DNA of 36,093 nt from Candidatus Methanoperedens sp. Its GTDB lineage: Archaea > Halobacteriota > Methanosarcinia > Methanosarcinales > Methanoperedenaceae. Every line of letters begins with the position of its first letter. The first letter of the stretch is position 1. The stretch lies in assembly GCA_027460605.1 (NCBI GenBank), contig JAPZAN010000236.1, positions 1-36,093 on the forward strand. The letters run 5' to 3'. The notes under the pieces are model-generated. The model was not told the DNA's origin. It saw only the letters and a program-made list of their open reading frames with translations, and searched no databases. This document shows, piece by piece, positions 14,543 to 23,109 of the stretch. The translations under genes and the position numbers were made by a program.

Positions 14543-16114
14543 TTATCTTCTCCCGAATTTGCGTATTATGAACACAAGCGCAATGATAGCCAGCACCACC
14601 ATCCCGATTCCTGCTACCCCGCTTGATCCGGATTTTTCCACATTGACTTTGACGCTCTTTTCCTCGCCCTGAATATCGCCGCTTTTGGCACGCATGAATA
14701 TCTCTTTTATACCTGAACCTGCATCTGCCCGTGCTGTTATCTCAACAGGGATATTCCTCGATTCGCCGGCTTCCAGTTTTTCTATTGTCCCGAAGCTCCT
14801 TATCTGGGTACTGATGCCGCTTACCTCCTGTATCTCAAGCTGCACGCTGCTCAGTGTCTCATCCCCGCCGTTTCTCAGGGTTACACTGATATCTGTCGAA
14901 CCGCCAGGATTGAGCGTGACCTCGCTGTAGCTCGGATAAAGGCTGAGTATCTGGTTTTTCTCAAGACCTTTATTGACTGTGATCTCAAGTCTCTGGGATA
15001 CGCTCCTGTCATCTCCGCTGACAGCACCCACGAGTACAGGGTATATACCGTCGCTGGCATTCGGGGAAGGTTTGACTTTTACCTTGAACTTCTGCTCGCC
15101 TTTTGCTGGCAGCTCAAGCGTGGTCAGCCTAACTTTATCATCAGTATCCGATAGGAATTCAATATTCCAGCCTTCAGGCTTGTCCAGTGCTTTCAGGTTC
15201 AGCTTGAGCTGCTGGTCGTACCTGTTTTTCAGGGATACCGCAAACTCCGCTGTATTCTCAGGACGGACTTCAAGGCCTGCTATACTTGAATGTATCTCAA
15301 GATAGGCGCTCAATGCCTGGGCAGGGTCAAGGTCGGGGTTGATGCTGATGCTTAAAGGAAGCGTGATTGTCTGGCTTCCGCTTTCCATGGATGCTCCTAT
15401 CAGGACTTCATAATCCCCGTCAGTTGCATTGATAGGGGGCTGGGCTACTGCCTCAAAATCCTGCTTGCCTTTTGCAGGAATGCTCAGTTTTGTAATCCTA
15501 GCGCCATCTGAGGAAAGCATATCTACGCCCCACTCGCCTGGCTTTGAGAGCACTGAGAGCTTTACTGTTGCCCTGCTGTCATATTTATTTTCAACAGTGA
15601 CACTGAATTTGGCTGGAGTGCCAGGATGGGTTTTTCTGCCGGGAATGCCTGAATATATATCAAGGTTGGGCATGGCGTTTCTATCCACAGTTGCAACAAA
15701 GTCGCGGTATATCAATTCATAATTGGTCACAAATTCACCATAAGGCTGCAAGCCTATCCTTATCTGGTAGGAGCCGTCGCTGGTGTTGGCGGGCACCCGC
15801 ACTCTTAAAACAACCTGCTTTGAATTGGTTGAATCTGCCGGGAAGGTTATCTGGCTGACCTGATTGTTATCTGCGTAGAAGCCGGCAAGCCAATCGTCAG
15901 GTTTCTTATCTATGAAAAGCTTGACAGAGACGCTTTTTGTGGTGTTGTAGAATTTTTGCAGGGTTGTGGTGAATTCGACTATATCGCCCGGACGAACGAC
16001 TTTACCGGTTATGTCTGATGTGGCTGATATCTGAGAGAATTCTGCTGTGGCTAATGGTATCATGATTAATGTAAGTATTGTCAGATTTCCAAGGATTCTT
16101 AAGATTTTATTCAT
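14543..16114 (-). CDS. exported NEW3-domain (COG1470-like) repeat protein with C-terminal anchor
   Basis: The 523-residue protein has a signal peptide (ILGNLTILTLIMIPLATAE), then repeated beta-sandwich units with the pattern VRPGDIVEFTTTLQKFYN, THPGTPAKFSVTVENKYDSR, VRPENTAEFAVSLKNRYDQQ and LNPGGSTDISVTLRNGGDET, and a C-terminal span (GIGMVVLAIIALVFIIRKFGRR). Each unit contains N-A-[ST]-D-G-x-Y, the NEW3/NPCBM-associated hallmark. It faces outside and overlaps the next permease gene by four bases (ATGA). In archaea such proteins commonly accompany ABC-2 permeases, perhaps as surface-bound partners. Its ligand is unknown. Confidence 0.8.
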   Translation of the reverse strand: MNKILRILGNLTILTLIMIPLATAEFSQISATSDITGKVVRPGDIVEFTTTLQKFYNTTKSVSVKLFIDKKPDDWLAGFYADNNQVSQITFPADSTNSKQVVLRVRVPANTSDGSYQIRIGLQPYGEFVTNYELIYRDFVATVDRNAMPNLDIYSGIPGRKTHPGTPAKFSVTVENKYDSRATVKLSVLSKPGEWGVDMLSSDGARITKLSIPAKGKQDFEAVAQPPINATDGDYEVLIGASMESGSQTITLPLSISINPDLDPAQALSAYLEIHSSIAGLEVRPENTAEFAVSLKNRYDQQLKLNLKALDKPEGWNIEFLSDTDDKVRLTTLELPAKGEQKFKVKVKPSPNASDGIYPVLVGAVSGDDRSVSQRLEITVNKGLEKNQILSLYPSYSEVTLNPGGSTDISVTLRNGGDETLSSVQLEIQEVSGISTQIRSFGTIEKLEAGESRNIPVEITARADAGSGIKEIFMRAKSGDIQGEEKSVKVNVEKSGSSGVAGIGMVVLAIIALVFIIRKFGRR

Positions 16115-17016
16115 GTACTTATGTCCTTCCTGAGAAATGCTATGAATGCTATTACAAGCAGGATGATCGGAGTTACTATTAGCGCTGTTAAATTCATCCA
16201 GAACTCACCAAACCACTGGGAGAGGGTAAAGCGGGTGTCTAATATTCCTCTTATTGCTGCCGATTCTGATCCAAGACCGCCCCATCCAACAAAACCCTGG
16301 CCAACCGTAGCTTCGGTATAATGGTAAAGCGGGGATATGTTCCCAAGGTTCAGTGCCAGTCCAAAGGAAGTGCTGCCAAGGTTGATAGATTGACCTGTAA
16401 GAAGGATTGCAATTGAGACTGCAATCGCACCAAATACAGCACATAGACCCAGCCAGATTACAACATTGTAAACCAGCGAATCTGATGCATCCTTAACAAT
16501 GATGGAAATAATAATACCGATTCCCAGAAAGATTAGACTATATAAGAAGGTCATTCCTATAAAAAGTATCAATCTACCCAGTTCAATTCCGCTTATTGTG
16601 TCGCCAAGGAGAAGAAGTAAACTGCTGATAGATACAATAGTTGACGTACCCAGAACAAGGGCTAACGTTACCATTGCTCCAAGCATCTTACCAATAATAA
16701 TATTATCCCTGAATACCGGATGAGTTAACAGAACATTTAAAGATCCAGATTTTTGTTCTTTAACTATCGCATCAAATCCAAGCGCAATACCTATCAGAGG
16801 GGAAAACCAGCCCAATAGATTCACCACACCCGAAAATCCGGACATTAACAAAGTGCTTCCTTTCGCGAATTGTCCTGCTTCTAACCCATTCAAATAGCTA
16901 GAACTGAAGACGATTAGTGTAAAGGTAATTAGCAGAACTAAAAATACAGGACTAAAGATGTTGTCTGCAAATTCTTTCTGTGCAATTGCGATTGAATTTT
17001 TAAAACTTATTTTCAT
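16111..17016 (-). CDS. ABC-2 type permease, second of two paralogues
   Basis: The 301-residue membrane protein starts SFKNSIAIAQKEFADNIFSP, the typical ABC-2 entry helix, and has about six spans. Near residue 80 it carries GIALGFDAIVKEQKSGSLNVLLTHPVFRDNIIIGK, the conserved cytoplasmic segment that contacts the ATPase in ABC-2 exporters. It ends with LRKDIST. It resembles its neighbour 17023-17925 along its whole length, so the two probably arose by tandem duplication and form a heterodimer. The gene overlaps the NEW3 gene by four bases and follows its paralogue by six. Confidence 0.88.
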   Translation of the reverse strand: MKISFKNSIAIAQKEFADNIFSPVFLVLLITFTLIVFSSSYLNGLEAGQFAKGSTLLMSGFSGVVNLLGWFSPLIGIALGFDAIVKEQKSGSLNVLLTHPVFRDNIIIGKMLGAMVTLALVLGTSTIVSISSLLLLLGDTISGIELGRLILFIGMTFLYSLIFLGIGIIISIIVKDASDSLVYNVVIWLGLCAVFGAIAVSIAILLTGQSINLGSTSFGLALNLGNISPLYHYTEATVGQGFVGWGGLGSESAAIRGILDTRFTLSQWFGEFWMNLTALIVTPIILLVIAFIAFLRKDIST

Positions 17017-17022
17017 AACTCC

Positions 17023-17925
17023 TCACATTGTAATATCCTTTCGCAGGAATGCTATGAATGATGCAATAAACAGAAAAATTGGTAGAGCTATAAGCACCAG
17101 AAGGTTTGACCAATATTCTTCTATCCATTTATCCATGGAGCTGCCAGTATCAAAAATTCCTCTGCTTAATTTATCGGTATAGATTTTAACTCCCCCCCAC
17201 ATTCCTACACTTGGCTCACCACTGACAGTTTCAACATAGTGATACACTGGAGTAAGTTTTTGGAAGTTATTATTGAGTTCAAGCCTGGGTTTATAGAAGA
17301 TGGAAGAATCTAAAGAGAACTGTCCAGTTAACATAGATGCTATCATGAAAATGATCAAACTGTATACAATAACCAGATTGAGCCAGACAGCTATCCCATA
17401 AATCAAGGAGTTTGAAGCACTTTTTGAAACTATCGAGAGAAACACGCCAATACCCAGGAACACAGAGATATAAAGAAATGTTAAGATGGCGAAAATCAGT
17501 ACTCGCTCAAGCTCAAGAAGGCTGACCTGCGCTCCAGTCACCGCAAGAATTGTTCCAAACGAGACAATTACAGCTATGCCTACGACCAGCGCCAATGTTG
17601 CCATAGCTCCTAGAATCTTGCCTGTAATAATGTTATCCCTGAATACAGGATGGGTTAAAAGTACATTTAATGACGCAGATTTTCGCTCTTTAATTATTAC
17701 ATCAAATCCAAGTGTAATTCCCAGTAGAGGCAGGAAAAGTGCAATAATCCAGGCAACATTGTTTAAACCCTCTAGTAACTTGCGCCCATCAGTACCTTCT
17801 CTATAACTAATTGAGAATATTATTAGTGTAACGATTGACAGCAACGCCAGGAACCTCATGCTCCAAAGATTATCAGCAAATTCCTTCTGTGCAATTACAA
17901 ACGCATTTCCAATATTCCGTTTCAT
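17023..17925 (-). CDS. ABC-2 type permease, first of two paralogues
   Basis: The 300-residue protein has the same architecture as the next gene: an N-terminal AIAQKEFADN-like segment (VIAQKEFADNLWSM), a first span, an extracellular loop with EGTDGRKLLEGLNN, then GITLGFDVIIKERKSASLN and LLTHPVFRDNIITGK, four further spans, and a C-terminal LRKDITM. It starts directly after the beta-propeller gene's stop, with GGAG inside the end of that gene. One or both permeases form the transport pore with the ATPase at 13587. Confidence 0.88.
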   Translation of the reverse strand: MKRNIGNAFVIAQKEFADNLWSMRFLALLSIVTLIIFSISYREGTDGRKLLEGLNNVAWIIALFLPLLGITLGFDVIIKERKSASLNVLLTHPVFRDNIITGKILGAMATLALVVGIAVIVSFGTILAVTGAQVSLLELERVLIFAILTFLYISVFLGIGVFLSIVSKSASNSLIYGIAVWLNLVIVYSLIIFMIASMLTGQFSLDSSIFYKPRLELNNNFQKLTPVYHYVETVSGEPSVGMWGGVKIYTDKLSRGIFDTGSSMDKWIEEYWSNLLVLIALPIFLFIASFIAFLRKDITM

Positions 17926-19761
17926 TTAATTCTCCTCATTTTTTTTAATCTGGTAAATTGTTAATATTAATGCAATCACAGCAAATATCGAGCTAAATCC
18001 GGGTGTTATGGGCGTATCACCAGCTACAATCGGTGCTGGTGTTGCTTTATCGACGGTCAGCTCTGGTAACTGCTGACGTTCTTTGATTGTGATGGACTTG
18101 TTTGCAGTTCTAAAACCCTGTTTAACAGAAGTTAACCTGTAATTACCCGCTTCTTTGAAGTTATATCTTAAAACTCCAGTTTCATTGGTCTTTCCTATTT
18201 CCCTGCCATTAAAAAAAACTATTGCATTTTCAACGGGTTTTGACATGGATTTAACTTCAATAAAAGCATCATCTGCTTCCCGAAGAGAACGTGGAACATA
18301 AATTGACATAACCTCATCGTACCCTTTCATTTTCAATATATAGTTATGTTCTCGCTCATCACTTGAATCGCGTACAGTAAAAAGTATTCTGTTGCCATCA
18401 GGGCTTAAGTATATTTTGTTGTAGTTATAAACAGCCGTGGATAAATTTTTAATAAGCGGCAACGGTTCAGTTCCTTCTGGATTTACTTTAATTAAAGAGT
18501 AATTGGTAATATAATATATTTTGTTATCTAATCCCCAGCCATAGACTCCCTCCATGTTTATAGAGTAGCTTTCTGGAAGTGTAACTTTATCGGTTCCATC
18601 AGAATTTACTGTATAAATGCTGCTACTACTATCAATACGAAAAGCTATCCTGTTTCCATTTGGACTCCATGTAATTTGGCTTATCATATATGGAATTAGT
18701 TTAGTAGACATTCCATCAATATCTAAAGCGTAAACCTTATTCAATCCCTTTTTATCATACATTCCAAAAAGTAATTTTTTACCATCCGGATTCCATGACT
18801 CGATACCAAAAGTTCCATTTTCGATTAAAGTGAGAGCACTGTCGTCAGTATTCAATACATAAATTCCATCTTCAGCAGTAAATACTAATTTTTTTCCGTT
18901 AGGCTCCCAAGCCAATTCTATGGCTTGCACTCCAGTAGTAAACTGCTGAACAGAAAAAGTATCGGTGTTAACAGTATATATCCCTCCATTCTTAAAGCCT
19001 ATAAAAGCGATTTTATTTCCATCTGGGTTCCATGCTGCACTATATCCAATTGCACTGGTACTTAGAGGAATCTGCTCAATAGTTGAATTTTCCACATCGA
19101 ATATTAATATTCGAGAATTCTCTTTTCCACCATCTATAATAACAGCCTGGCTCCCATCAAGGCTCCAACGGATAAATGGATCATCAAGTCCCTTCACCTC
19201 CGTCTGAATAGAGCCATTTATATCTGAGACTATTAATTTATTTTCCTCGCAATAATTTCGTACTTTGAATATAATCTTACCTGAATCTGAACTCCACCAT
19301 GTGGACTGTATAATACCAAAGGTACTATTCTTTGCCGCTCGAGCACTTTCCTCTGCTCTTGCGATATCAGTAATTTGAGTGCCGTCTGCATTTATCAAAA
19401 AAAGTGTGGAAACACTTTCAGGAATACCAAATGGAAAACCTGGATTGCAGCGTTCAAGGTTTTTTTTGTCATCAGCTGTGATATTTTTTGTAGTAAGATA
19501 TGTCTGGATTAAAATCAATAACTTAGACCCATCAGGAGACCACGAAATAAAAGTTTTATTGGAGTAATTAGGAACATTGAAATGAGTAGAATCAATCGAC
19601 TTAAGCGTCTCTTTTTCTACTATATCTGTGATTTCAATCAAGCTTTCAACTTTATCAGTATCTATAGTCATATATGCGGCTTTAGCTATATCAATTCCTA
19701 TAAAAACGAGTGAACTAATTAATGTAGTAAATATTATTACTGTGCCTATTTTGTTGTTCAT
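17926..19761 (-). CDS. exported TolB-like beta-propeller protein with PGF-CTERM-like tail
   Basis: The 611-residue protein has an N-terminal signal (TVIIFTTLISSLVFIGIDIAKA). Residues about 60-470 form a TolB/WD40-like propeller: WSPDGSKLLIL, WSSDSGKIIF, WNPDGNKIAFIG, WEPNGKKLVFT, WNPDGKKLLFG, WSPNGNRIAFR and LSPDGNRILFT. A PEGA/carboxypeptidase-regulatory-like sandwich follows (AIVFFNGREIGKTNETGVLRYNF). The end, TPGFSSIFAVIALILTIYQIKKNEEN in two parts (PGF motif, span, basic tail), matches the archaeosortase PGF-CTERM signal, so it is probably lipid-anchored at the surface. First gene of the ABC operon; the protein may capture or sense a substrate. Its ligand is unknown. Confidence 0.8.
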   Translation of the reverse strand: MNNKIGTVIIFTTLISSLVFIGIDIAKAAYMTIDTDKVESLIEITDIVEKETLKSIDSTHFNVPNYSNKTFISWSPDGSKLLILIQTYLTTKNITADDKKNLERCNPGFPFGIPESVSTLFLINADGTQITDIARAEESARAAKNSTFGIIQSTWWSSDSGKIIFKVRNYCEENKLIVSDINGSIQTEVKGLDDPFIRWSLDGSQAVIIDGGKENSRILIFDVENSTIEQIPLSTSAIGYSAAWNPDGNKIAFIGFKNGGIYTVNTDTFSVQQFTTGVQAIELAWEPNGKKLVFTAEDGIYVLNTDDSALTLIENGTFGIESWNPDGKKLLFGMYDKKGLNKVYALDIDGMSTKLIPYMISQITWSPNGNRIAFRIDSSSSIYTVNSDGTDKVTLPESYSINMEGVYGWGLDNKIYYITNYSLIKVNPEGTEPLPLIKNLSTAVYNYNKIYLSPDGNRILFTVRDSSDEREHNYILKMKGYDEVMSIYVPRSLREADDAFIEVKSMSKPVENAIVFFNGREIGKTNETGVLRYNFKEAGNYRLTSVKQGFRTANKSITIKERQQLPELTVDKATPAPIVAGDTPITPGFSSIFAVIALILTIYQIKKNEEN

Positions 19762-19855
19762 TTTGTTGCCTTATATTCATTTCTATCATCATAATAAAAA
19801 ATAAAAAATTTAAAATTTTAAATATTTTGCCAATCTATTGGTAGATGTTATTCTA

Positions 19856-20287
19856 TTAGTAGACCCTCAGCGCGAACTGGTAAGACAAAGCTTTCCAATC
19901 AGGCGTAGCGTATACATTTATATAGGATGAACCATCTGCCGAATTTACTATAAAGTTTCCTGCTGTTGATCCTTTAAGCTGTAAATTGGTATATGGTCCA
20001 TCAAATGCATCCAGCCTAGCTCCATTATTCCAATCGGCTGTATCTATCTGATACCATAGGCGATCGTTTCTAACTGTATTTGGTCTGTACCAGTCTTTGT
20101 CATAAGATGTAATAGTTCCCTGATAGATTGTCCACTCTGTAGTATACTTAGGCGATATTACTATATTGGCAGCACTTCCAGGGGTATCACCCGCATCTCC
20201 ACCGCTTGGCGGATCTGCCAGCGCCACACTGCTTAATATGCTAAGTACCATCAGAGCCATCACTCCTATTCTTATGCTTGCTTTCAT
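19856..20287 (-). CDS. small secreted beta-sandwich protein (PPC-like)
   Basis: The 143-residue precursor has a clear signal peptide (MVLSILSSVALADPP). The mature part (about 118 residues) reads GDAGDTPGSAANI, WTIYQGTITSYDKDWYRPN and ends SYQFALRVY. This resembles bacterial pre-peptidase C-terminal (PPC) domains, which often start GDAGDT-x-x-A, contain D-x-DWY/F and end in a Y-x-L-x-V strand; such domains usually sit on secreted proteases. Here it stands alone. A perfect GGAGGTGA precedes the ATG, and leader copy 3 lies upstream. It is 94 bases ahead of the ABC operon, with an A/T-rich gap, and may be transcribed with it. Confidence 0.72.
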   Translation of the reverse strand: MKASIRIGVMALMVLSILSSVALADPPSGGDAGDTPGSAANIVISPKYTTEWTIYQGTITSYDKDWYRPNTVRNDRLWYQIDTADWNNGARLDAFDGPYTNLQLKGSTAGNFIVNSADGSSYINVYATPDWKALSYQFALRVY

Positions 20288-20299
20288 TCTTTTTCACCT

Positions 20300-20520
20300 C
20301 CTTTTTCATTTACTCCGGAGGCAAAACAAGGCAAGCTTTAAGTGATTTTAAAGCATACTTTACAATGCCTACGGGCACCTGGGGTTCAGTTGCTCTTGTG
20401 GAACTGCTGAACTCCACATTTTTCATGGGCTGTAAAATCCGTTGTTAGAGTTTTATCTCCTCAACCTGCCAACTTTACCGACCCATTTTTATGTACAGGA
20501 TTTATTATTCATCTGTACAC
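20300..20520 (-). promoter_or_regulatory. structured leader element, copy 3
   Basis: The same three stems are present: GCTTTAA/TTAAAGC (20335-20341 with 20348-20354), TGCC-TACG-GGCA (20366-20377) and TGGGGTTCAG/CTGAACTCCA (20380-20389 with 20407-20416, one G-T pair on the plus strand and an A-C mismatch on the minus). A TATA box at 20541-20550 would start a minus-strand leader of about 230 bases before the 19856-20287 gene. Strand assignment is less clear for this copy than for copy 1. Confidence 0.55.
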
Positions 20521-20782
20521 CACCTAATTCTCATGTAATATATATAAATTTATCGTTTTTTTAACTTTTAAATGAGAAATTCAAAAAAGAAATATTTATA
20601 TTAACAAACAATATATCAAAATTAGGAAAAACGGTTAGTTAAAACAAATTGAAATACGGAGGAGTTGGAATTTTCAATAACAATCCATACATATCAATCC
20701 TTAAATTAAAAGGAAGTATCGTTGACATCTCTGTTGTAGCGGTAACCTGCGCTGTTCTGGGAGTCTGGGATTACAGGGCAGC
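20417..20782. repeat. direct repeat, right copy (divergent promoter plus ubiA 5' end)
   Basis: Nearly identical partner of 13094-13451 in the same orientation, here continuing into an intact ubiA gene. It holds two divergent promoters: TATATAAATT at 20541-20550 for the secreted-protein gene and ATTTATATTA at about 20593-20602 for ubiA. Recombination between the two repeats would remove about 7.3 kb. Confidence 0.9.
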
Positions 20783-21500
20783 CATTGCAGCTTTCTCAAG
20801 TATAATGATCCACAGCGGATGCGATATCATAAACGACATTTATGATATCGAAATTGACAAAATATGTAAACCGAACGGTGCCATCGCATCCGGTCAGATC
20901 CCTGTGAAAAATGCGTGGATATATATGTTGTTTTTGTTTTCAACTGCAATTATTCTTTCACTTAACCTGAGCCTTGTATTATTTGGTGGTTTTTTAACAG
21001 GGATTATTGTGGGTGGTTTAATGTATTCACACCCTTTATTCAGGTACAAGGACAAACCCGGTGTTTCTATGGCAGTCATGGCATTGTACTTTGGTCTGGT
21101 ATCCTTGGGTGTCTGGAGTATATACTCCCCTGTTAATGTTGATAGTCTTGTGATCTCAGTTTATGTATTCATACTTGTATTTTGCCTGACTTTTATGAAA
21201 GATTTTAAGGATGTTGCTGGTGATGTTAATTCATTGCCACTAATGATGGGAATCCCAAGGGCTGCGAAACTTTGCAGCTTGCTGACATTACTCCCTCTCC
21301 TCCCTCTGAGATATCTAATCATGAAATATCCATATTTTTCAGTTGCTGCTGTAATCTATGCTGTGCTAATTGCAGGATGTATTGAAATCCTGCTAAAGGA
21401 TCCAGTAACTGAAGGAAAACTGCTCAAAGATAGGATGATACTGGCGCTGACAGTCCCAAATTGCTTTATATTATTGGTAAAGATGATGGTGTTAATATAA
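20649..21500 (+). CDS. UbiA-family prenyltransferase
   Basis: The 283-residue membrane enzyme transfers a prenyl chain to an acceptor; archaeal members make ether lipids (digeranylgeranylglyceryl phosphate) or quinones. The first Asp-rich motif is N62-D63-I-Y-D66-I-E-I-D70 in HSGCDIINDIYDIEIDKICKP and the second is KDFKDVAGD; about eight spans lie between and after. The longest frame starts at TTG 20649, but GGAGGAG at 20658-20664 lies inside it and is seven bases before an in-frame ATT (20670). Family members begin close to the NPYI segment, so ATT may be the real start. Its first 45 codons are duplicated at 13318. Confidence 0.88.
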   Translation: MKYGGVGIFNNNPYISILKLKGSIVDISVVAVTCAVLGVWDYRAAIAAFSSIMIHSGCDIINDIYDIEIDKICKPNGAIASGQIPVKNAWIYMLFLFSTAIILSLNLSLVLFGGFLTGIIVGGLMYSHPLFRYKDKPGVSMAVMALYFGLVSLGVWSIYSPVNVDSLVISVYVFILVFCLTFMKDFKDVAGDVNSLPLMMGIPRAAKLCSLLTLLPLLPLRYLIMKYPYFSVAAVIYAVLIAGCIEILLKDPVTEGKLLKDRMILALTVPNCFILLVKMMVLI

Positions 21501-21515
21501 AGGGAGTTAATACAG

Positions 21516-22142
21516 TTATTTTAAATTCCCTTCTGTATGGAAAAACTCTTTGAGTTTTTCTACTGCATTTTTATTAATGAAAAAATCACTTATTGTTTTA
21601 TATTTGCTTATTAGCATACTTATTTTTATATCTGGATACCTGGTCACAAGATAATTTTTAGCATAAACAGCAGCATCCTGGTCCGATGTTGCCCTTCCTG
21701 TTATTACTGCCATATTCTTATCCCCGTAACATTTATAAACATCCTTCAGGACAACGCAACCTGAAATCATCGGAGTTACAACAATATCCCCTTGCTCAGA
21801 GGCATACTCATCAGCCATTATTACATGCTTTTTCTCAATCTCAAGCAGTTGTTCTTCATTTTCCGCTTCAGCCAGTATGATGAATTCCGTTGCCAGCCCC
21901 ACACGCTTCCAGTTGGGAACGATGGTATATCTATCAATTATTCCATTCTGCTGCATGGTGCGTGTGTGATATGCCGCAGAATTCCCGTCTTTGAATTTCA
22001 GTATTTTTGCAAGCTCCGCATTGGTTATTTTACTGTCGGCAAGCAAGGTCAGCAGGATAAACATATCGGTTTCGTTTAAATGCGATACTTCGGATAGTGT
22101 TTGGGCGATTTTTTTAACCCGGTCTGGAATTATTTCATTCAT
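21516..22142 (-). CDS. Lrp/AsnC-like transcription regulator
   Basis: The protein of about 208 residues has an N-terminal winged helix-turn-helix: LNETDMFILLTLLADSKITNAELAKILKF, then SAAYHTRTMQQNGIIDRYTIVPNWKRVGL, which is the typical Lrp order of DNA-reading helix, wing and entry into the RAM ligand domain. The RAM-like region follows (AEAENEEQLLEIEK, GDIVVTPMISGCVVLKDVYKC). A C-terminal extension is unusual. ATG 22142 is chosen over the upstream TTG 22151. The gene is 110 bases downstream of korB on the same strand and could regulate 2-oxoacid or amino-acid metabolism, by context only. Confidence 0.75.
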   Translation of the reverse strand: MNEIIPDRVKKIAQTLSEVSHLNETDMFILLTLLADSKITNAELAKILKFKDGNSAAYHTRTMQQNGIIDRYTIVPNWKRVGLATEFIILAEAENEEQLLEIEKKHVIMADEYASEQGDIVVTPMISGCVVLKDVYKCYGDKNMAVITGRATSDQDAAVYAKNYLVTRYPDIKISMLISKYKTISDFFINKNAVEKLKEFFHTEGNLK

Positions 22143-22251
22143 TATAATCAACGATACTAATTATTCGTTTAACTAAAAGAAGTTTTCGTTTAGAAAGGTT
22201 GCTCGCACCCACGCCCATTTATGCCGTATGCTTCTTTCGCGAAACCACTTT

Positions 22252-23109
22252 TCATACAAAATCATCCATAAGCCCGCTTATATCAACCTTATCAATCGCC
22301 TGCTTCACAAGCGGCATCTCCTTTATCTGCGGCAGCTCATCCTCATAAGTGGGCGATTGCACCCTGTAAAATACCCCTATTGGAATATGTTCGCCCCATT
22401 CCTGCGATTTTATAAACGCTACCATCTTATCCCCTGTATTATGTCCCGCTGCCTGGAGGTCATAGACCCTCTGCTTATACCAGTCATATGTGTTAACATG
22501 GTTGAAACTCACACACGGCTGGAACACATCGATTAATGAAAAACCCCTGTGTTTCACGGCGTCCACAATGGTCTTCTGGAGATGCTTGACATCACCTGCA
22601 AAACTACGCGCCACAAATGTAGCACCTGAGGAAATGGCAAGAGCAATCGGGTTCACTGGCACTTCGATAACTCCTGAAGGCGTTGATTTGGTTCTCATCC
22701 CCTTCTCGCTTGTGGGGGAGGTCTGTCCTGTTGTAAGCCCGTATATCATGTTATTGTGCACTATATAGGTCATGTCGATGTTCCTTCTCATTGCATGAAT
22801 GAAATGACACATGCCGATACCATATCCGTCGCCGTCCCCACCCACTCCAAATACTGTCAGTTCATGGTTTGAAAGCCTGACTGCCGATGCAACCGGCAGT
22901 ACCCTGCCGTGGATACCGTGCAATCCGTATGTTCTTAGCCAGTGCGGCACTTTACCAGAACAACCAATTCCCGAAATAATAGCAATGTTCTCAGGCTCGA
23001 TATTGAGCTCGACTATCGCGCCTTTAAGGGCAAGAAGGATACCGAAATCGCCGCATCCCGGACACCAGTTGGGCTTATCAATCGTATTGATATCAATCAT
23101 CCTAACCAT
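22252..23109 (-). CDS. korB: 2-oxoacid:ferredoxin oxidoreductase, beta subunit
   Basis: The product of about 285 residues binds thiamine pyrophosphate and a [4Fe-4S] cluster: CPGCGDFG near the N terminus, GIGCSGK, GVGGDGDGYGIG (Mg-TPP site) and HNNMIYGLTTGQTSPTS. With KorA it oxidatively decarboxylates 2-oxoacids such as 2-oxoglutarate to acyl-CoA and reduces ferredoxin, or runs in reverse. ATG 23109 overlaps the end of korA and has GGAGGTG four bases before it; ATG 23100 is the alternative, and the 23130 start lies within korA. Substrate choice among 2-oxoacids cannot be settled here. Confidence 0.88.
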   Translation of the reverse strand: MVRMIDINTIDKPNWCPGCGDFGILLALKGAIVELNIEPENIAIISGIGCSGKVPHWLRTYGLHGIHGRVLPVASAVRLSNHELTVFGVGGDGDGYGIGMCHFIHAMRRNIDMTYIVHNNMIYGLTTGQTSPTSEKGMRTKSTPSGVIEVPVNPIALAISSGATFVARSFAGDVKHLQKTIVDAVKHRGFSLIDVFQPCVSFNHVNTYDWYKQRVYDLQAAGHNTGDKMVAFIKSQEWGEHIPIGVFYRVQSPTYEDELPQIKEMPLVKQAIDKVDISGLMDDFV

